DNA of 64,000 nucleotides from Streptomyces sp. NBC_00190. GTDB lineage: Bacteria > Actinomycetota > Actinomycetes > Streptomycetales > Streptomycetaceae. The stretch is taken from the NCBI RefSeq assembly GCF_036203305.1, contig NZ_CP108131.1:8370001-8434000 (forward strand), written 5' to 3'. Made by a program: the position numbers and the translations under genes. Every line of letters starts with the position of its first letter. The first letter of the stretch is position 1. Shown here one piece after another: positions 17,199 through 26,254 of this stretch. Under the pieces are notes generated by a model, which ran no database searches, was not told the DNA's origin, and saw only the letters and a list, made by a program, of their open reading frames with translations.

Positions 17199-18413
17199 TT
17201 ACGCATCTTCGCTGAGGAAGTCGAGGAGGATCTGGCGGCTGGTCTGTGAAGTGAGGCTGCCGTAGGCGTCGTCGAAGGCGTGCTCGGCGAAGGGCAGTTC
17301 CTCCACCGTGGTGTCGACGCCTTCGGCTCGGAGCGAGGCGCCGAAGTCCTTGATGGTTTCGGGGCGGGAGCTGCGGTCGCGGTCTCCCACGACGAGCAGT
17401 GTGCGCTGCAGACCCATCCGAATGTCGGTGGTCGGGGAGACCTCGCGGTAGCGCTCGGGGTATTGGACAGGCGTGCCCCCTGTGAACAGCTCTGCGGCCT
17501 CGCGGGTGCCCGCGACGTCGTCCTTCCACATGTTGTTGACGTCGGTGCCAGGGTAGAAGCCGACCACCGAGAATGGCGGCTTCGGGGTGGTCCCGTCGGT
17601 GGCCTGCATGGTGCCGTTCTGAAGGCGGTATGCGGTGTTCATGGCGAGGGTGCCGCCGGCCGACATGCCGCCCAGCGAGATACGGGAGCTGTCGATGCCG
17701 TACTGGTCGGCGTGGTGCTGCACCCAGCCCAGGGCGGTCATGAGGTCGTGCGGGGCCTTGTTCCACGTGGGGCGGTCGGGGGAGGCCAGGCTGTAGTCGA
17801 CCGCTATCACGGCCACACCGTGGTCCGCCAGCCAACGGCCGGTACCACGCAGGTCGCTCTTGTCGAACGTGTGGAAGCCTCCGGCATGGGCGAGCACGAT
17901 GGCCGGCGCCTTGTTCCCCTGGCTTTGCCTGGCCAGGTATATATCCGCTTCGAGTGCCTCGCCGTCACGAGTGGCATAAATCTGGGTTGTATCCGGCGTG
18001 GAACCCCCGGAGGAGGCGAGCTGGCCGAAGACCTGACTGAAGGAGACCTTCGTACCGGCGTCGCGAGCGGCAACGAACTGAATGCTGCCGATGACCAGAG
18101 CGGCGGTGGTCGACAGAACGGTCACCGCGGTGAGGACACGCCCCCAGCGCACCAGGCCGCTACGCCAAGCCAGGGCTCCCAGGGCAGCGCCGGCCAGGGC
18201 AAGGAGCGCCAGATGGAAGGGGTACTGTCCGCCGATGACCGGGCCGATCACGCCGGCCTTGGGGATGGCCGGAAAGTATGCGCCCAGCATGATCGCGCCT
18301 GTGAGGAAGGCCAAGATCGAGGAGATCGAAGCGACGACGACACGTAGGAACCTCTTGATCTTGCCAGGAGGCGTGGCCTGCGAGGCAGGTGCCGGGCGTC
18401 GGACTATGGACAT
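17199..18413 (-). CDS. Membrane-anchored alpha/beta hydrolase (esterase/lipase-like)
   Basis: The 404-residue protein has three or four N-terminal membrane helices (residues 20-125, including LRVVVASISSILAFLTG and LALLALAGAALGALAW) and an extracytoplasmic alpha/beta hydrolase domain. The oxyanion motif is HAGGFH. The nucleophile elbow is GGMSAGG, with Ser near 250. The acid is in VVGDRDRSS near 343, and the catalytic His is in PFAEHAFDD near 378. This is the BD-FAE/Aes esterase type. The ATG at 18413 has AAGGAA upstream and is preferred over 18491. It lies 236 bases downstream of a two-component pair on the same strand and could be its target. Confidence 0.75.
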   Translation of the reverse strand: MSIVRRPAPASQATPPGKIKRFLRVVVASISSILAFLTGAIMLGAYFPAIPKAGVIGPVIGGQYPFHLALLALAGAALGALAWRSGLVRWGRVLTAVTVLSTTAALVIGSIQFVAARDAGTKVSFSQVFGQLASSGGSTPDTTQIYATRDGEALEADIYLARQSQGNKAPAIVLAHAGGFHTFDKSDLRGTGRWLADHGVAVIAVDYSLASPDRPTWNKAPHDLMTALGWVQHHADQYGIDSSRISLGGMSAGGTLAMNTAYRLQNGTMQATDGTTPKPPFSVVGFYPGTDVNNMWKDDVAGTREAAELFTGGTPVQYPERYREVSPTTDIRMGLQRTLLVVGDRDRSSRPETIKDFGASLRAEGVDTTVEELPFAEHAFDDAYGSLTSQTSRQILLDFLSEDA

Positions 18414-18649
18414 GGTTGCGTTCCTTGGGGTGGACGTGGTGCGGGAAGCGGACGGTGCCTCCGGACTGGACGCCACAAGGTTCGCTTTCAAGGCCGGTGA
18501 TCTGCGTCCCCCGGAGGAGCCAACCTGCCGCGTAACTCTCCAGGGCTACGCCGACACCCAAGGAGCCGTTCCGGCTGTCGGCAGGCATGACCGCATGCCG
18601 TCGCAGGTCGGGACTATCCAGAGGCTGAGAGCGGCATGGGCACGTTGGT

Positions 18650-19351
18650 CTACGGGGCGGCCCGAAGCGACGGTGCCCAGCGGGCAGCGTCGCCGGGGGC
18701 GACCAGGCCGGATTCGTAGGCGAAGACGGCGGCCTGGGTGCGATCGCGCAGCTGCAGCTTTCGCAGGATGCGGCCCACGTGCGTCTTCACCGTCTCCTCG
18801 GCGACGACCAGCACCTGGGCGATCTCCGCGTTGGAGAGGCCCTGTGCCACCTGTGCGAGAACTTCGGTCTCGCGGTCGGTAAGGGCATCGATGCGCACGC
18901 CGGTCGGCCGCTTGGCACCAGGACTCACGCGGGAGAATTCGGCGATGAGCCGCATGGTGATGTCGGGTGCAAGCAGAGCCTCGCCCCGGGCCACCACCCT
19001 TACGGCTTCCGCGAGCTGGATGCCGGAGGCGTCCTTGAGCAGAAATCCGGAGGCCCCGGCGCGCAGTGCCTCGTAGACGTACTCGTCGAGGTTGAAGGTG
19101 GTCAGGATGAGGATCTTCGTTGATGTTCCGGGCATCGACGTGATCTGGCGGGTGGCCTCGATGCCGTCAAGGCCGGGCATCCGGATGTCCATCACGATCA
19201 CGTCGGGTGCCAGTCCCGCGGACCGGGCGACGGCCTGCGTGCCGTCCTCGGCGGTGGCAACGACCTCGATGTCGGGCTGGGCACCGAGCAGGACGGAGAA
19301 GGCTTCCCGGACCATGGCCTGGTCGTCGGCGATGAGCACGCGGATGGTCAT
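18650..19351 (-). CDS. NarL/LuxR-family response regulator
   Basis: The 233-residue regulator has a receiver domain with phospho-acceptor Asp in VIVMDIRMPG (about 52), conserved DD at residues 9-10 (IADDQ) and Lys in LLKDAS. A C-terminal LuxR HTH follows (LTDRETEVLAQVAQGLSNAE, then VKTHVGRIL). The ATG at 19351 follows AAGGAG. The start overlaps the stop of the sensor kinase by ATGA, so the two are translationally coupled. It should bind DNA when phosphorylated by that kinase. Targets are unknown, and the downstream hydrolase is a candidate. Confidence 0.85.
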   Translation of the reverse strand: MTIRVLIADDQAMVREAFSVLLGAQPDIEVVATAEDGTQAVARSAGLAPDVIVMDIRMPGLDGIEATRQITSMPGTSTKILILTTFNLDEYVYEALRAGASGFLLKDASGIQLAEAVRVVARGEALLAPDITMRLIAEFSRVSPGAKRPTGVRIDALTDRETEVLAQVAQGLSNAEIAQVLVVAEETVKTHVGRILRKLQLRDRTQAAVFAYESGLVAPGDAARWAPSLRAAP

Positions 19352-20610
19352 ATGTAGGTCTCCTTGCCCACAGCGGGCGCGGTACATGTGGGCAGGGCCG
19401 CGCTGACCTTGTAGCCACCGTCGGGGGCGGGGCCAACGGCCAAATCACCGCCGAGCATTGCGATGCGCTCCCGCATGCCGATGACACCGTGCCCGGCCCC
19501 GGGTGAGGGGGCAGCGGGGAGCGGGGCCGGCCCGTTGACGACCCTCAGACCCAGCGTATCGCGTGCATAGACGAGTTCGACGTGTGTCTCGGCACCCGGT
19601 GCATGGCGCAGAACGTTGCTGAGGGCTTCCTGGATGATGCGGTAGGCCGACAGTTCCACGCCCGGGGGCAGATGGCGGGCAGTGCCCTCGATCCGTACGG
19701 TCGCGCGAAGGCCGGCAGCCCGTACGTTGCCGAGCAGCCCGTCAAGCTGCGCCAGGGAGGGCTGCGGGCTGGTGCCGGTCGTGCTGTCGCCGGGACTGTT
19801 CGACCGCAGGAGATCCAGCATGTGGCGCAGTTCGGCCAGCCCTTCAAGTGCGTTGGCACGGATCGAGGCCAGCTCGGCGACCAGTTCCGGTGGTGGACCC
19901 TGGACCCGATAGGGCGCGGCATCGGCTTGGATGGAGATGAGTGACAGGTGATGGGCCACAACGTCATGCAGCTCGCGGGCGATCCGAGTGCGCTCTTCCA
20001 GGACAGTGCGCAGCGCCCGTTCCCGGGCCGTGGCGGCGATCTGCTCGGTGAGGCGTGCATGGTCCTCGCGGCGGCCGCGTACCACGGCTCCGATGACCAC
20101 GGCCACAGCGAACAGCGCGAGAGCCCCGATGATCATCTTCCATGAGCCGACGGAACTGCCGGACAGCTTCAGCAGAACGGCCGACAGGGCGCTGAAGACG
20201 GCCGCGGTGATCGCCGAGAACAAGCGCACCCGCAGCGCGAGAAGGAAGAGGACCCCGGCATGCACCATCCACACATAGATCTGGGTGTCGTGGGTGGGCG
20301 GATACTCCAACGTGATACCGGTGAGAAAGGCCATCGACAGCCACCAGGCGGACGCCGGCCGACGCAGGGCCACCACCAGCATGGCCGCATGCCCAGTGGC
20401 CGGGACCGGTGCCGTCGCCCCTGCCGCAGCGGCAGTCAGAGCGGCTGCGAGGCACACGAGGCTGTGGGGCAGCCAGCGCAGCCAACGGGGCCAGGACAGC
20501 GGCGGCATGGGGCAGCTTTGTATGGTGATGAGGTCAGCCCGCAGGATGCGAAGGCTGGGGAGGTCTGCCATCGCAGCGGTCGTCTCGGGCACGTTTTCAT
20601 TATCGGACAT
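19348..20610 (-). CDS. Sensor histidine kinase (HisKA_3 type)
   Basis: The 420-residue kinase has four to six membrane helices in its first 170 residues. A dimerisation/phosphoacceptor helix follows, with the His in ARELHDVVAHHLS near 217. The HATPase domain has the N-box-like YRIIQEALSNVLRHA and the G-box GHGVIGMRERIAMLGG. It is the partner of the coupled LuxR regulator. The ATG at 20610 (MSDNENVPE) is favoured over the upstream in-frame codon at 20712 because a GGTAGGTG site precedes it. No large sensor domain is visible, so the signal is probably sensed in or near the membrane. Confidence 0.85.
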   Translation of the reverse strand: MSDNENVPETTAAMADLPSLRILRADLITIQSCPMPPLSWPRWLRWLPHSLVCLAAALTAAAAGATAPVPATGHAAMLVVALRRPASAWWLSMAFLTGITLEYPPTHDTQIYVWMVHAGVLFLLALRVRLFSAITAAVFSALSAVLLKLSGSSVGSWKMIIGALALFAVAVVIGAVVRGRREDHARLTEQIAATARERALRTVLEERTRIARELHDVVAHHLSLISIQADAAPYRVQGPPPELVAELASIRANALEGLAELRHMLDLLRSNSPGDSTTGTSPQPSLAQLDGLLGNVRAAGLRATVRIEGTARHLPPGVELSAYRIIQEALSNVLRHAPGAETHVELVYARDTLGLRVVNGPAPLPAAPSPGAGHGVIGMRERIAMLGGDLAVGPAPDGGYKVSAALPTCTAPAVGKETYI

Positions 20611-21115
20611 GGCACCTACCCCGGTGTTGTACGGAAGCCAGGCGCTCAGCGACCGTGCCGACACACGGAGGCGCGGTGACGAAGGTGGCGGCAACCCCCG
20701 ACGCAGCTGCACAGATCGTTCGTTTCACTCGTTCATGACGCCTTCCATTCCGAGATCCCTGAACGACCCTACGGAGCGGCCCCTTGGTCAGCATCCCGCT
20801 GGAGAGCCATATCTGGATGTAGCTCTTCAGGGGGACGAGAGGCTCGTCGAGCAGGCTCACGACATGACGCCGCGCTGCCGCCCGGCGCCCCGGAGCCGAT
20901 CAACGCCTGCCGACGAGCCACCGACGGCTGTGTGAACGCCCGCTCTGACCATCCGGGCGGACCGTGTGAGGCGCTGTCAGAGCTTCGTGTCAGGATCCTC
21001 CCCAGGTCGGTGACGTCGAGGCCGTCCCCGGATGCGACCCCTTGGGCGCACCCGGGGCAGCCCGGTGCCCGGCCCGGGCCACCCACCTGGGGCGGCGCGT
21101 CAAGAAGGGGTGCGG
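20611..21115. other. Divergent intergenic region, no supported gene
   Basis: It lies between the kinase gene (leftward) and the broken HEAT-type gene (rightward) and should hold both promoters. No frame has coding character, and I see no strong palindrome. Confidence 0.4.
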
Positions 21116-22335
21116 ATGGACAGGGACGACGACGTCGCGGAGGCGTGGAGCCCGGCCACACCGCTGTCACGGCTGCGCGAGCTGGCCGCGCAGGCTCCGG
21201 GGACGGCAAGGATCGTGGCGTCCCGAATAGGCCAGCCGGCCGATCTGGCCGAGGAGGTGGCCGCTCGGGCCGTTGCCGGCGGCCCGGCCTGGTTCGGGGT
21301 GCTGTGCGCGCTCGCCGCCCACCCGGCCACCTCGGCCGAACGGTTGGCCGAGCTCGCCGCCCACCCCGAGGAGTCGGTGCGCCGGGTGGTGGCGGTGCAC
21401 CGCGCGACCCCCAAAGCGGCGCTCAAGGCGCTGGCCCGGGACGGATCGGCAGCGGTGCGCCGGGCCCTGGCCGGGCGCGAGAGACTCCCGCGCAAGGTGG
21501 CCGCGGTGCTGGTCGCCGACACCTCCGCCGAAGTCCGGCTGACCCTGGTCCGCCGGATCGGCGCCCGGCCGGAGCATCTGCGGTCCTGGCCGCCGACCCG
21601 GACGCGCGGGTCCGCCGCGTGGTGGCCGCACTCGGTCATGCCGGTGACGCGGACCTCACCGACCCGGACCCGGGGGTGCGCCGCACCGCCGTCCACAAGC
21701 GCGCAGCAGGAGAACTCGCGCCGCTGCTCGATACCCTGGCGCAGGACCCGGACCCCCGCATCCGGGAGCTGATGGGCCAGCAGTACCACAACCGCACCCC
21801 GGCCGTGCTGGCCCGGCTCGCGGCCGACCCTGAACCGGGCGTCCGGGCCGCCGCCGCGACCAACGCGTTCACCCCCGTCCGGCAGCTCACCGAACTGGCC
21901 GGCGACCCGAGCCTGCCCGTGCTCGTCGCGATCAGCCAGAACGAGACGGCCCCGCCCGAGACACTCGCCCGGCTGGTCGACACGATCACGCGCTCGTTCG
22001 GTGGCGGCCAGAGCATCACCCCCGGGCAGGAGGTGGACGTCCAGCGCCTGGTGTACGCGGCTCTGGAACACCCCGCCGCCCCGCCCGAGTCGCTGCGGGC
22101 ACTGCACGCACTGGACCTGTGGCCGTACTTCCACCCCGGGAACGCCATGGACCAACCGAACTGGCCGCCGGACCTGATGATCGAATTCGGGCTGCAGTAC
22201 TGCGCGAGCACGGTATCGGGCAAGGCGGAACGCGCGAGCTTCGCAGCCATCGACGAAGCCCGGCGTGCCGAACCGCCGGCAGACGTGCTCGCCGCCATGG
22301 TTCGCAGCCCGATCCACTACCTGCGCCGCGCCAGA
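21116..22335 (+). pseudogene. HEAT/leucine-rich-variant repeat protein, frameshifted and cut by an IS
   Basis: It starts MDRDDDVAEAWSPATPLSRL and consists of helical repeats of about 22-25 residues (LAELAAHPEESVRRVVA, LARLAADPEPGVRAAAA), as in variant-LRR/HEAT scaffold proteins. One G is missing near 21583 (homology jumps from GARPEHLR to VLAADPDARV in another frame). At 22335 the reading frame runs into the IS5-type element, so the C-terminus is lost. Before damage it was probably a protein-protein interaction scaffold. Nothing here shows a partner. Confidence 0.7.
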
Positions 22336-22445
22336 AGCCGTTGTCTTTCCGAGCGTGATGGGTGTGTTTGCGCTGGTCAGGCATGTGGCTGGTCTTTCGG
22401 TGGGAGGGACGAGGTGTTGTGTCGTCTCTTCGGTGGAGGTGCTGG

Positions 22446-22940
22446 ATGCCGTCGGTGATGGGGCTGCTGGAGGAGCGTGAACGAGCCGCTCGGCAGCGAG
22501 TGGACGTTCTTCAGGCCGAGCTGCGGGAGGCGGAGGCCGCGTGGGAGCGGTTCGTGATCGCCCGGGAGACGGTGGCCGAGGTCCTGGCGGAACCGTGCGG
22601 AGGCGAGGAGGTGCCACCGGTCGTGGTGGCCGGCGGGCGGCCGGCGCGGGTTGTGGGTGCGGTGGCCGGCTCGGTGGTGCCGGTGTGGCGAGAAGGCCTC
22701 GGCGCTGCGGTGCTGGCGCCGGATTACCAGCAGCTCGTGGACGTTCTGGCTGGTGGGATCGGGTCGGGTGTCGGGGCGATGGACTGCCGGCAACTCGCAG
22801 TGGCGGTCGGGCTGGAGCCGGTGCCTGCGAAGGTGGAGGGAGTGCGGTCGAAGGTGAAGCGCCTGGCCGCGCGGGGATGGCTGGCAGAGGAACGCCCGGG
22901 GATGTTCAGTGCCGTCGCCGGGCGAGGCGACGGCTCATGA
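22446..22940 (+). CDS. IS5 passenger protein with coiled coil and HTH-like C-terminus
   Basis: The 164-residue protein starts MPSVMGLLEERERAARQRVD with GGAGGTG just upstream. Residues 5-45 are a charged heptad-like helix (RVDVLQAELREAEAAWERF). The middle is Val/Gly-rich. The last 55 residues (MDCRQLAVAVGLEPVPAKVE, then SKVKRLAARGWLAEERPG) look like a winged-helix. Its stop overlaps the transposase 3' end by about 35 bp. The same gene, truncated, accompanies the related IS5 copy at 12950. It may be an accessory DNA-binding protein of the element; its function is unproven. Confidence 0.65.
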   Translation: MPSVMGLLEERERAARQRVDVLQAELREAEAAWERFVIARETVAEVLAEPCGGEEVPPVVVAGGRPARVVGAVAGSVVPVWREGLGAAVLAPDYQQLVDVLAGGIGSGVGAMDCRQLAVAVGLEPVPAKVEGVRSKVKRLAARGWLAEERPGMFSAVAGRGDGS

Positions 22941-23847
22941 GCATGCTCATCGACCACAGGATCATCGCCTCGGCGCTGTCGGTGCGGGCTTCGTAGTCGC
23001 GGGCCAGGCGGCGTGAGCGCATCAGCCATGCGAACGTGCGCTCCACCAGCCATCTTTTCGGCAGGACGACGAAGCCTGTGGTGTCGTCGCTGCGTTTGAC
23101 CACCGTCAGCGCGATCCGCAGCACGTTGCGGGCGAGGTCGACGAGTTGGCCGGTGTAGCCGCCGTCGGCCCAGACCAGCGTGATGCGCCAGTGCCGCTCG
23201 CGCAGCCGGGCCAGCAGTGTCTGTCCCGCGTCCCGGTCAGTGACGGATGCCGCCGTGACCACGACGGTCAGCAGCAGACCGAGGGTGTCCACCACGATGT
23301 GGCGCTTGCGGCCGTTGACCTTCTTGCCGCCGTCGAAGCCCCTGGTCGCGGCCGGCACCGATGCGGCGCCTTTCACCGACTGGGCGTCGATGATGCCCGC
23401 CGTCGGTTCCAGGTCGCGGCCGGCCGCTTCACGGATCCGGTCGCGGAGCCGGTCGTGGAACTCGGCCGTCAGGCCTTTGTCGCGCCAGCGTCGGAAGAAG
23501 GCGTAGACGCGGTCCCACGCGGGGAAGTCCGCGGGCATCGCCCGCCAGGTGACGCCGCCCGCGACCAGGTAGCGGACCGCGTCGACCATCTGCCGGTGGC
23601 AATAGCCCTCCGGCTGTCCGCCGCGGCCCTCCAGCCAGCCCGGCACCGGAAGTGCGGCACGGACCTCGGCCCATTCCGCGTCCGTCATGTCCGACGGATA
23701 TCGGGGCTCCCGGCTCGGACGATCGCTCGCGTTCCCGTACATGTGGGCGAGGCAGTCACACGACCGGGAAGGCGAGTTGGACGACGCGGGGGACAGCACG
23801 AAAGACTGCGGCACCAGGGTCTCCTGACGCTCGGATGGATTCGACAC
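22906..23847 (-). CDS. IS5-family transposase, intact
   Basis: The 313-residue DDE transposase has an N-terminal domain with MTDAEWAEVRAALPVPGW. Catalytic segments are GIIDAQSVKGAAS (first Asp), LVWADGGYTGQ (second Asp) and RWLVERTFAWLMRSRRLARD (Glu). Length and motifs are normal. The GTG at 23847 is taken as start, although MTDAEW (23694) is where homology usually begins. It is the intact counterpart of the truncated copy at 13077-13985. Confidence 0.85.
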   Translation of the reverse strand: MSNPSERQETLVPQSFVLSPASSNSPSRSCDCLAHMYGNASDRPSREPRYPSDMTDAEWAEVRAALPVPGWLEGRGGQPEGYCHRQMVDAVRYLVAGGVTWRAMPADFPAWDRVYAFFRRWRDKGLTAEFHDRLRDRIREAAGRDLEPTAGIIDAQSVKGAASVPAATRGFDGGKKVNGRKRHIVVDTLGLLLTVVVTAASVTDRDAGQTLLARLRERHWRITLVWADGGYTGQLVDLARNVLRIALTVVKRSDDTTGFVVLPKRWLVERTFAWLMRSRRLARDYEARTDSAEAMILWSMSMLMSRRLARRRH

Positions 23848-23954
23848 CCACGAGCTGTTCGGGAGGCCCTGCCTTCATGCCCAGACCGGCCGAAGATCAC
23901 CCGGCCGGGCAACCACACTCGAACTCACGACCACCTTGATCGATAGAGCAACGG

Positions 23955-24059
23955 CTACTTACCGGTCTGGATGTGGAGGTAATGGTGGAGCTGCCCGGTC
24001 AGGCTGTTTGAACACGTTGTGCAGGCCCGTTCGTCTCGGCGGTGGCGGTAGCGGGTCAT
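23955..24059 (-). pseudogene. Small frame cut by the IS5-type element
   Basis: The 34-codon frame begins MTRYRHRRDERACTTCSNSL with AGGGGG upstream and ends HIQTGK. Its TAG stop straddles the IS boundary at 23956/23957, so the IS insertion created this end. It contains a CxxC pair. It is either the 5' remnant of a longer gene or chance. I do not recognise it. Confidence 0.3.
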
Positions 24060-24202
24060 GCCCCCTGGGGTGGACCGAGTGGTTCCGGACAGGTTTTCGA
24101 GGGTGTGGGCGCCGCTGAGAGGGGCGGAGGCCCTGGTTCTCCCTGGTATCGCGGTGGGAGCGGGTGGCCGGTATTGGATCAAATTTCCGAATTTGCGAAT
24201 CC

Positions 24203-24231
24203 CTGACGGCTCGGCAGCACCTCCGTACGCT
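24203..24231 (+). promoter_or_regulatory. Candidate promoter of the beta-lactone operon
   Basis: CTGACG (24203-24208), a 17-base spacer and TACGCT (24226-24231) resemble the Streptomyces housekeeping consensus TTGACR-N17-TAGRRT. Transcription would start near 24238, about 100 bases before lstA, in a locally AT-richer stretch between the IS5-type element and the operon. Confidence 0.35.
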
Positions 24232-24337
24232 ACGGTAACTTGACTGTCCGTTACGTTCCGGACGCCCCTTGAAGCCCCTGCCAACCACCGCCCTGGCACT
24301 CCCATGCCTCAGCGGACCGCCACGGAGAGCGACACGC

Positions 24338-25396
24338 ATGAGCACCACCGCACACAGCCGAATAGAAGCCTTAGGCGTCTGCCTTCCAGCAGCAGTCCAG
24401 ACCACCCCCCAACTCGCCGCCCTGGTCGCGGGGCTGGGGGAGGTGGACATCGAGAAGATCACCGGGATCGCCGAGCGGCGCGTGTACGACCCCGAACCGG
24501 CGGCAGGCGAGGACTCGTTCGGGATGGCCCTGTCCGCCGCCCAGGACGCGCTGGAGTCCTCCCGCTACCGGGCCGCCGACCTCGACATCGTCATCTCCGC
24601 CTCGATCACCCGCTTCAAGGACGGCAGCCGCTTCACCTTCGAACCGTCCTTCGCCGCGATGCTGGCCAGGGAGCTGGGCGCCCGCTCCGCCATCCACTTC
24701 GACGTCTCCAACGCCTGCGCCGGAATGATGACCGGCGTGTGGCTGCTCGACCGCATGATCCGCTCCGGTGCCGTGCGTCGTGGCTTGGTTGTCAGCGGCG
24801 AGCAGGCCACCCGTGTCGCGCAGACCGCCGCACGCGAGATGACCGACTCCTACGACCCGCAGTTCGCCTCGCTCTCCGTCGGGGATTCGGCGTCCGCAGT
24901 CGTCCTCGACGTTTCCGCCGACGCCGCCGACCGCGTCCACTACATCGAGCTGATGACCTGCTCCGAGTACTCCCACCTGTGCATGGGCATGCCCAGCGAC
25001 CGCACCCCGGGCATCGCCCTCTACACGGACAACAAGAAGATGCACAACCGCGACCGGCTCAAGCTGTGGCCGCGGTTCCACGGGGACTTTCTGGCCAAGA
25101 GGGGGCGGTCGTTCGCTGGTGAGGAGTTCGACTACGTCATCCAGCACCAGGTCGGCACCCGTTTCATCGACTACGTCAACCAGACGGCCGAGGCCGAATT
25201 CGCCGCCCCCATGCCTGCCTCCCTCTCTGTGGTCGAGCGGTACGGAAACACCGCCACGACCTCGCACTTTCTGACGTTGTGCGAGCACCTCAGGGCGGGC
25301 AGCGCCCGCCCCGGGGCCAAGTACCTGCTGGTGCCGGCCGCCTCCGGTGTGGTCACCGGGGCCCTGTCCGCGACGCTCACGAACGTGGGGGTCTGA
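24338..25396 (+). CDS. lstA: KAS III/OleA-like thiolase, catalytic subunit (LstA-like)
   Basis: This 352-residue thiolase-fold enzyme is the expected catalyst of non-decarboxylative head-to-head condensation of two fatty acyl-CoAs, the first step to lipstatin-type beta-lactones. The full active-site triad is present: Cys127 in SNACAGMM, His270 in VIQHQVGTRF, and Asn304 in RYGNTATTS. The N-terminal DIEKITGIAERRVYDPE is typical of OleA/KAS III proteins. The ATG has GGAGAG nine bases upstream. The second thiolase gene starts 3 bp after its stop. In lipstatin biosynthesis LstA works as a heterodimer with LstB, and the same pairing is inferred here. Confidence 0.85.
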   Translation: MSTTAHSRIEALGVCLPAAVQTTPQLAALVAGLGEVDIEKITGIAERRVYDPEPAAGEDSFGMALSAAQDALESSRYRAADLDIVISASITRFKDGSRFTFEPSFAAMLARELGARSAIHFDVSNACAGMMTGVWLLDRMIRSGAVRRGLVVSGEQATRVAQTAAREMTDSYDPQFASLSVGDSASAVVLDVSADAADRVHYIELMTCSEYSHLCMGMPSDRTPGIALYTDNKKMHNRDRLKLWPRFHGDFLAKRGRSFAGEEFDYVIQHQVGTRFIDYVNQTAEAEFAAPMPASLSVVERYGNTATTSHFLTLCEHLRAGSARPGAKYLLVPAASGVVTGALSATLTNVGV

Positions 25397-25399
25397 GCC

Positions 25400-26254
25400 A
25401 TGGCCATGGTCATCACAGCAGCCGGCACCGCCCTGCCCGACACGTCCGCCCCGACTTCCGTCGTGGACCTCGCAGGCCGGGCCGCCCGCGGCGCCCTGGC
25501 CCGGGCGCGGGTGTCGGCATCCTCGATCGGCGTACTCATCAACGTCGGCGTCTACCGCGAGCACAACACCTTCGAACCGGCCATGTCGGCCCTGGTTCAG
25601 AAGGAGGTCGGCATCAACCTCGACTACATCGCCGACCCCGAACCGGCCGCCGGATTCTCCTTCGACCTGATGAACGGAGCCTGCGGCGTACTCAACGCCG
25701 TCCAGGTGGGCCAGGCCCTGCTGGAGACGGGAAGCACCGAGCGGCTGCTGATCACCGCTGCCGATGTCCACCCCGGCGGCGACGCGGACCGCGACACCGG
25801 CTACCCGTACGCGGACCTGGCCGGCGCCCTCCTGCTGGAGCGCAGCGCCGACCCCCACGCCGGGTTCGGGCCGGTACGCCACTACACCGCCGACCGGCCC
25901 ACCGATGTCGAGGGCTACCTCGACACCGACACCATGGGCCGGCACGGGCGGACCACGATCACCGTCCGGCGCGAGCCGGGCCACGCGGAGCGGCTGAGCG
26001 AGTTCGCGGCGAGTGCCGCCGCCGGCTACGCGCAGGAGATCGGCATCGACCTCGACAGGACGCTGGTGATTGGCCCGTCCGCGGCCGTTGACGGTGCCGG
26101 GGTGAGGGGCGAGCCGCACACCGCGGCGCCGGTCCTCGGCTACCTCCGGGCGCTGGATGTCGTACGCCGCGACGACTACGAGCAGTTCCTGTTCGTGTCG
26201 GTCGGCGCCGGCCCCAGCGCGGCGTGTGCCCTCTACCGGCCCGAGGGGTGGTGA
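25400..26254 (+). CDS. lstB: KAS III-like partner subunit (LstB-like)
   Basis: The 284-residue thiolase-fold protein is shorter than LstA. It keeps a cysteine (Cys95 in MNGACGVLN) but lacks recognisable counterparts of the catalytic His and Asn. A glutamate in HNTFEPA (Glu59) matches the position reported for LstB of Streptomyces toxytricini, where LstB donates Glu60 to the LstA active site. I therefore infer a non-catalytic but essential partner. The start ATG lies 3 bases after the lstA stop. Its stop overlaps the start of the next gene (GTGA). Confidence 0.8.
   Translation: MAMVITAAGTALPDTSAPTSVVDLAGRAARGALARARVSASSIGVLINVGVYREHNTFEPAMSALVQKEVGINLDYIADPEPAAGFSFDLMNGACGVLNAVQVGQALLETGSTERLLITAADVHPGGDADRDTGYPYADLAGALLLERSADPHAGFGPVRHYTADRPTDVEGYLDTDTMGRHGRTTITVRREPGHAERLSEFAASAAAGYAQEIGIDLDRTLVIGPSAAVDGAGVRGEPHTAAPVLGYLRALDVVRRDDYEQFLFVSVGAGPSAACALYRPEGW

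Larger units (their letters stand above)
22336..23956. mobile_element. IS5-type element with passenger gene
   Basis: The 1621-bp unit ends with imperfect inverted repeats: AGCCGTTGTCTTTCC at the left and the complement of AGCCGTTGCTCTATCGATC at the right. It carries a transposase (minus) and a convergent small gene (plus). Its left end interrupts the HEAT-type gene and its right end interrupts a small minus-strand frame. No clear target duplication is seen. Confidence 0.75.

Noticed and set aside
16862..17206. Minus-strand frame with an RSRSRS tract, resembling an SR-rich protein
   Set aside because: The tract is just the CCGCGA hexamer array; the rest of the frame lacks codon bias and overlaps the start of a better-supported gene.
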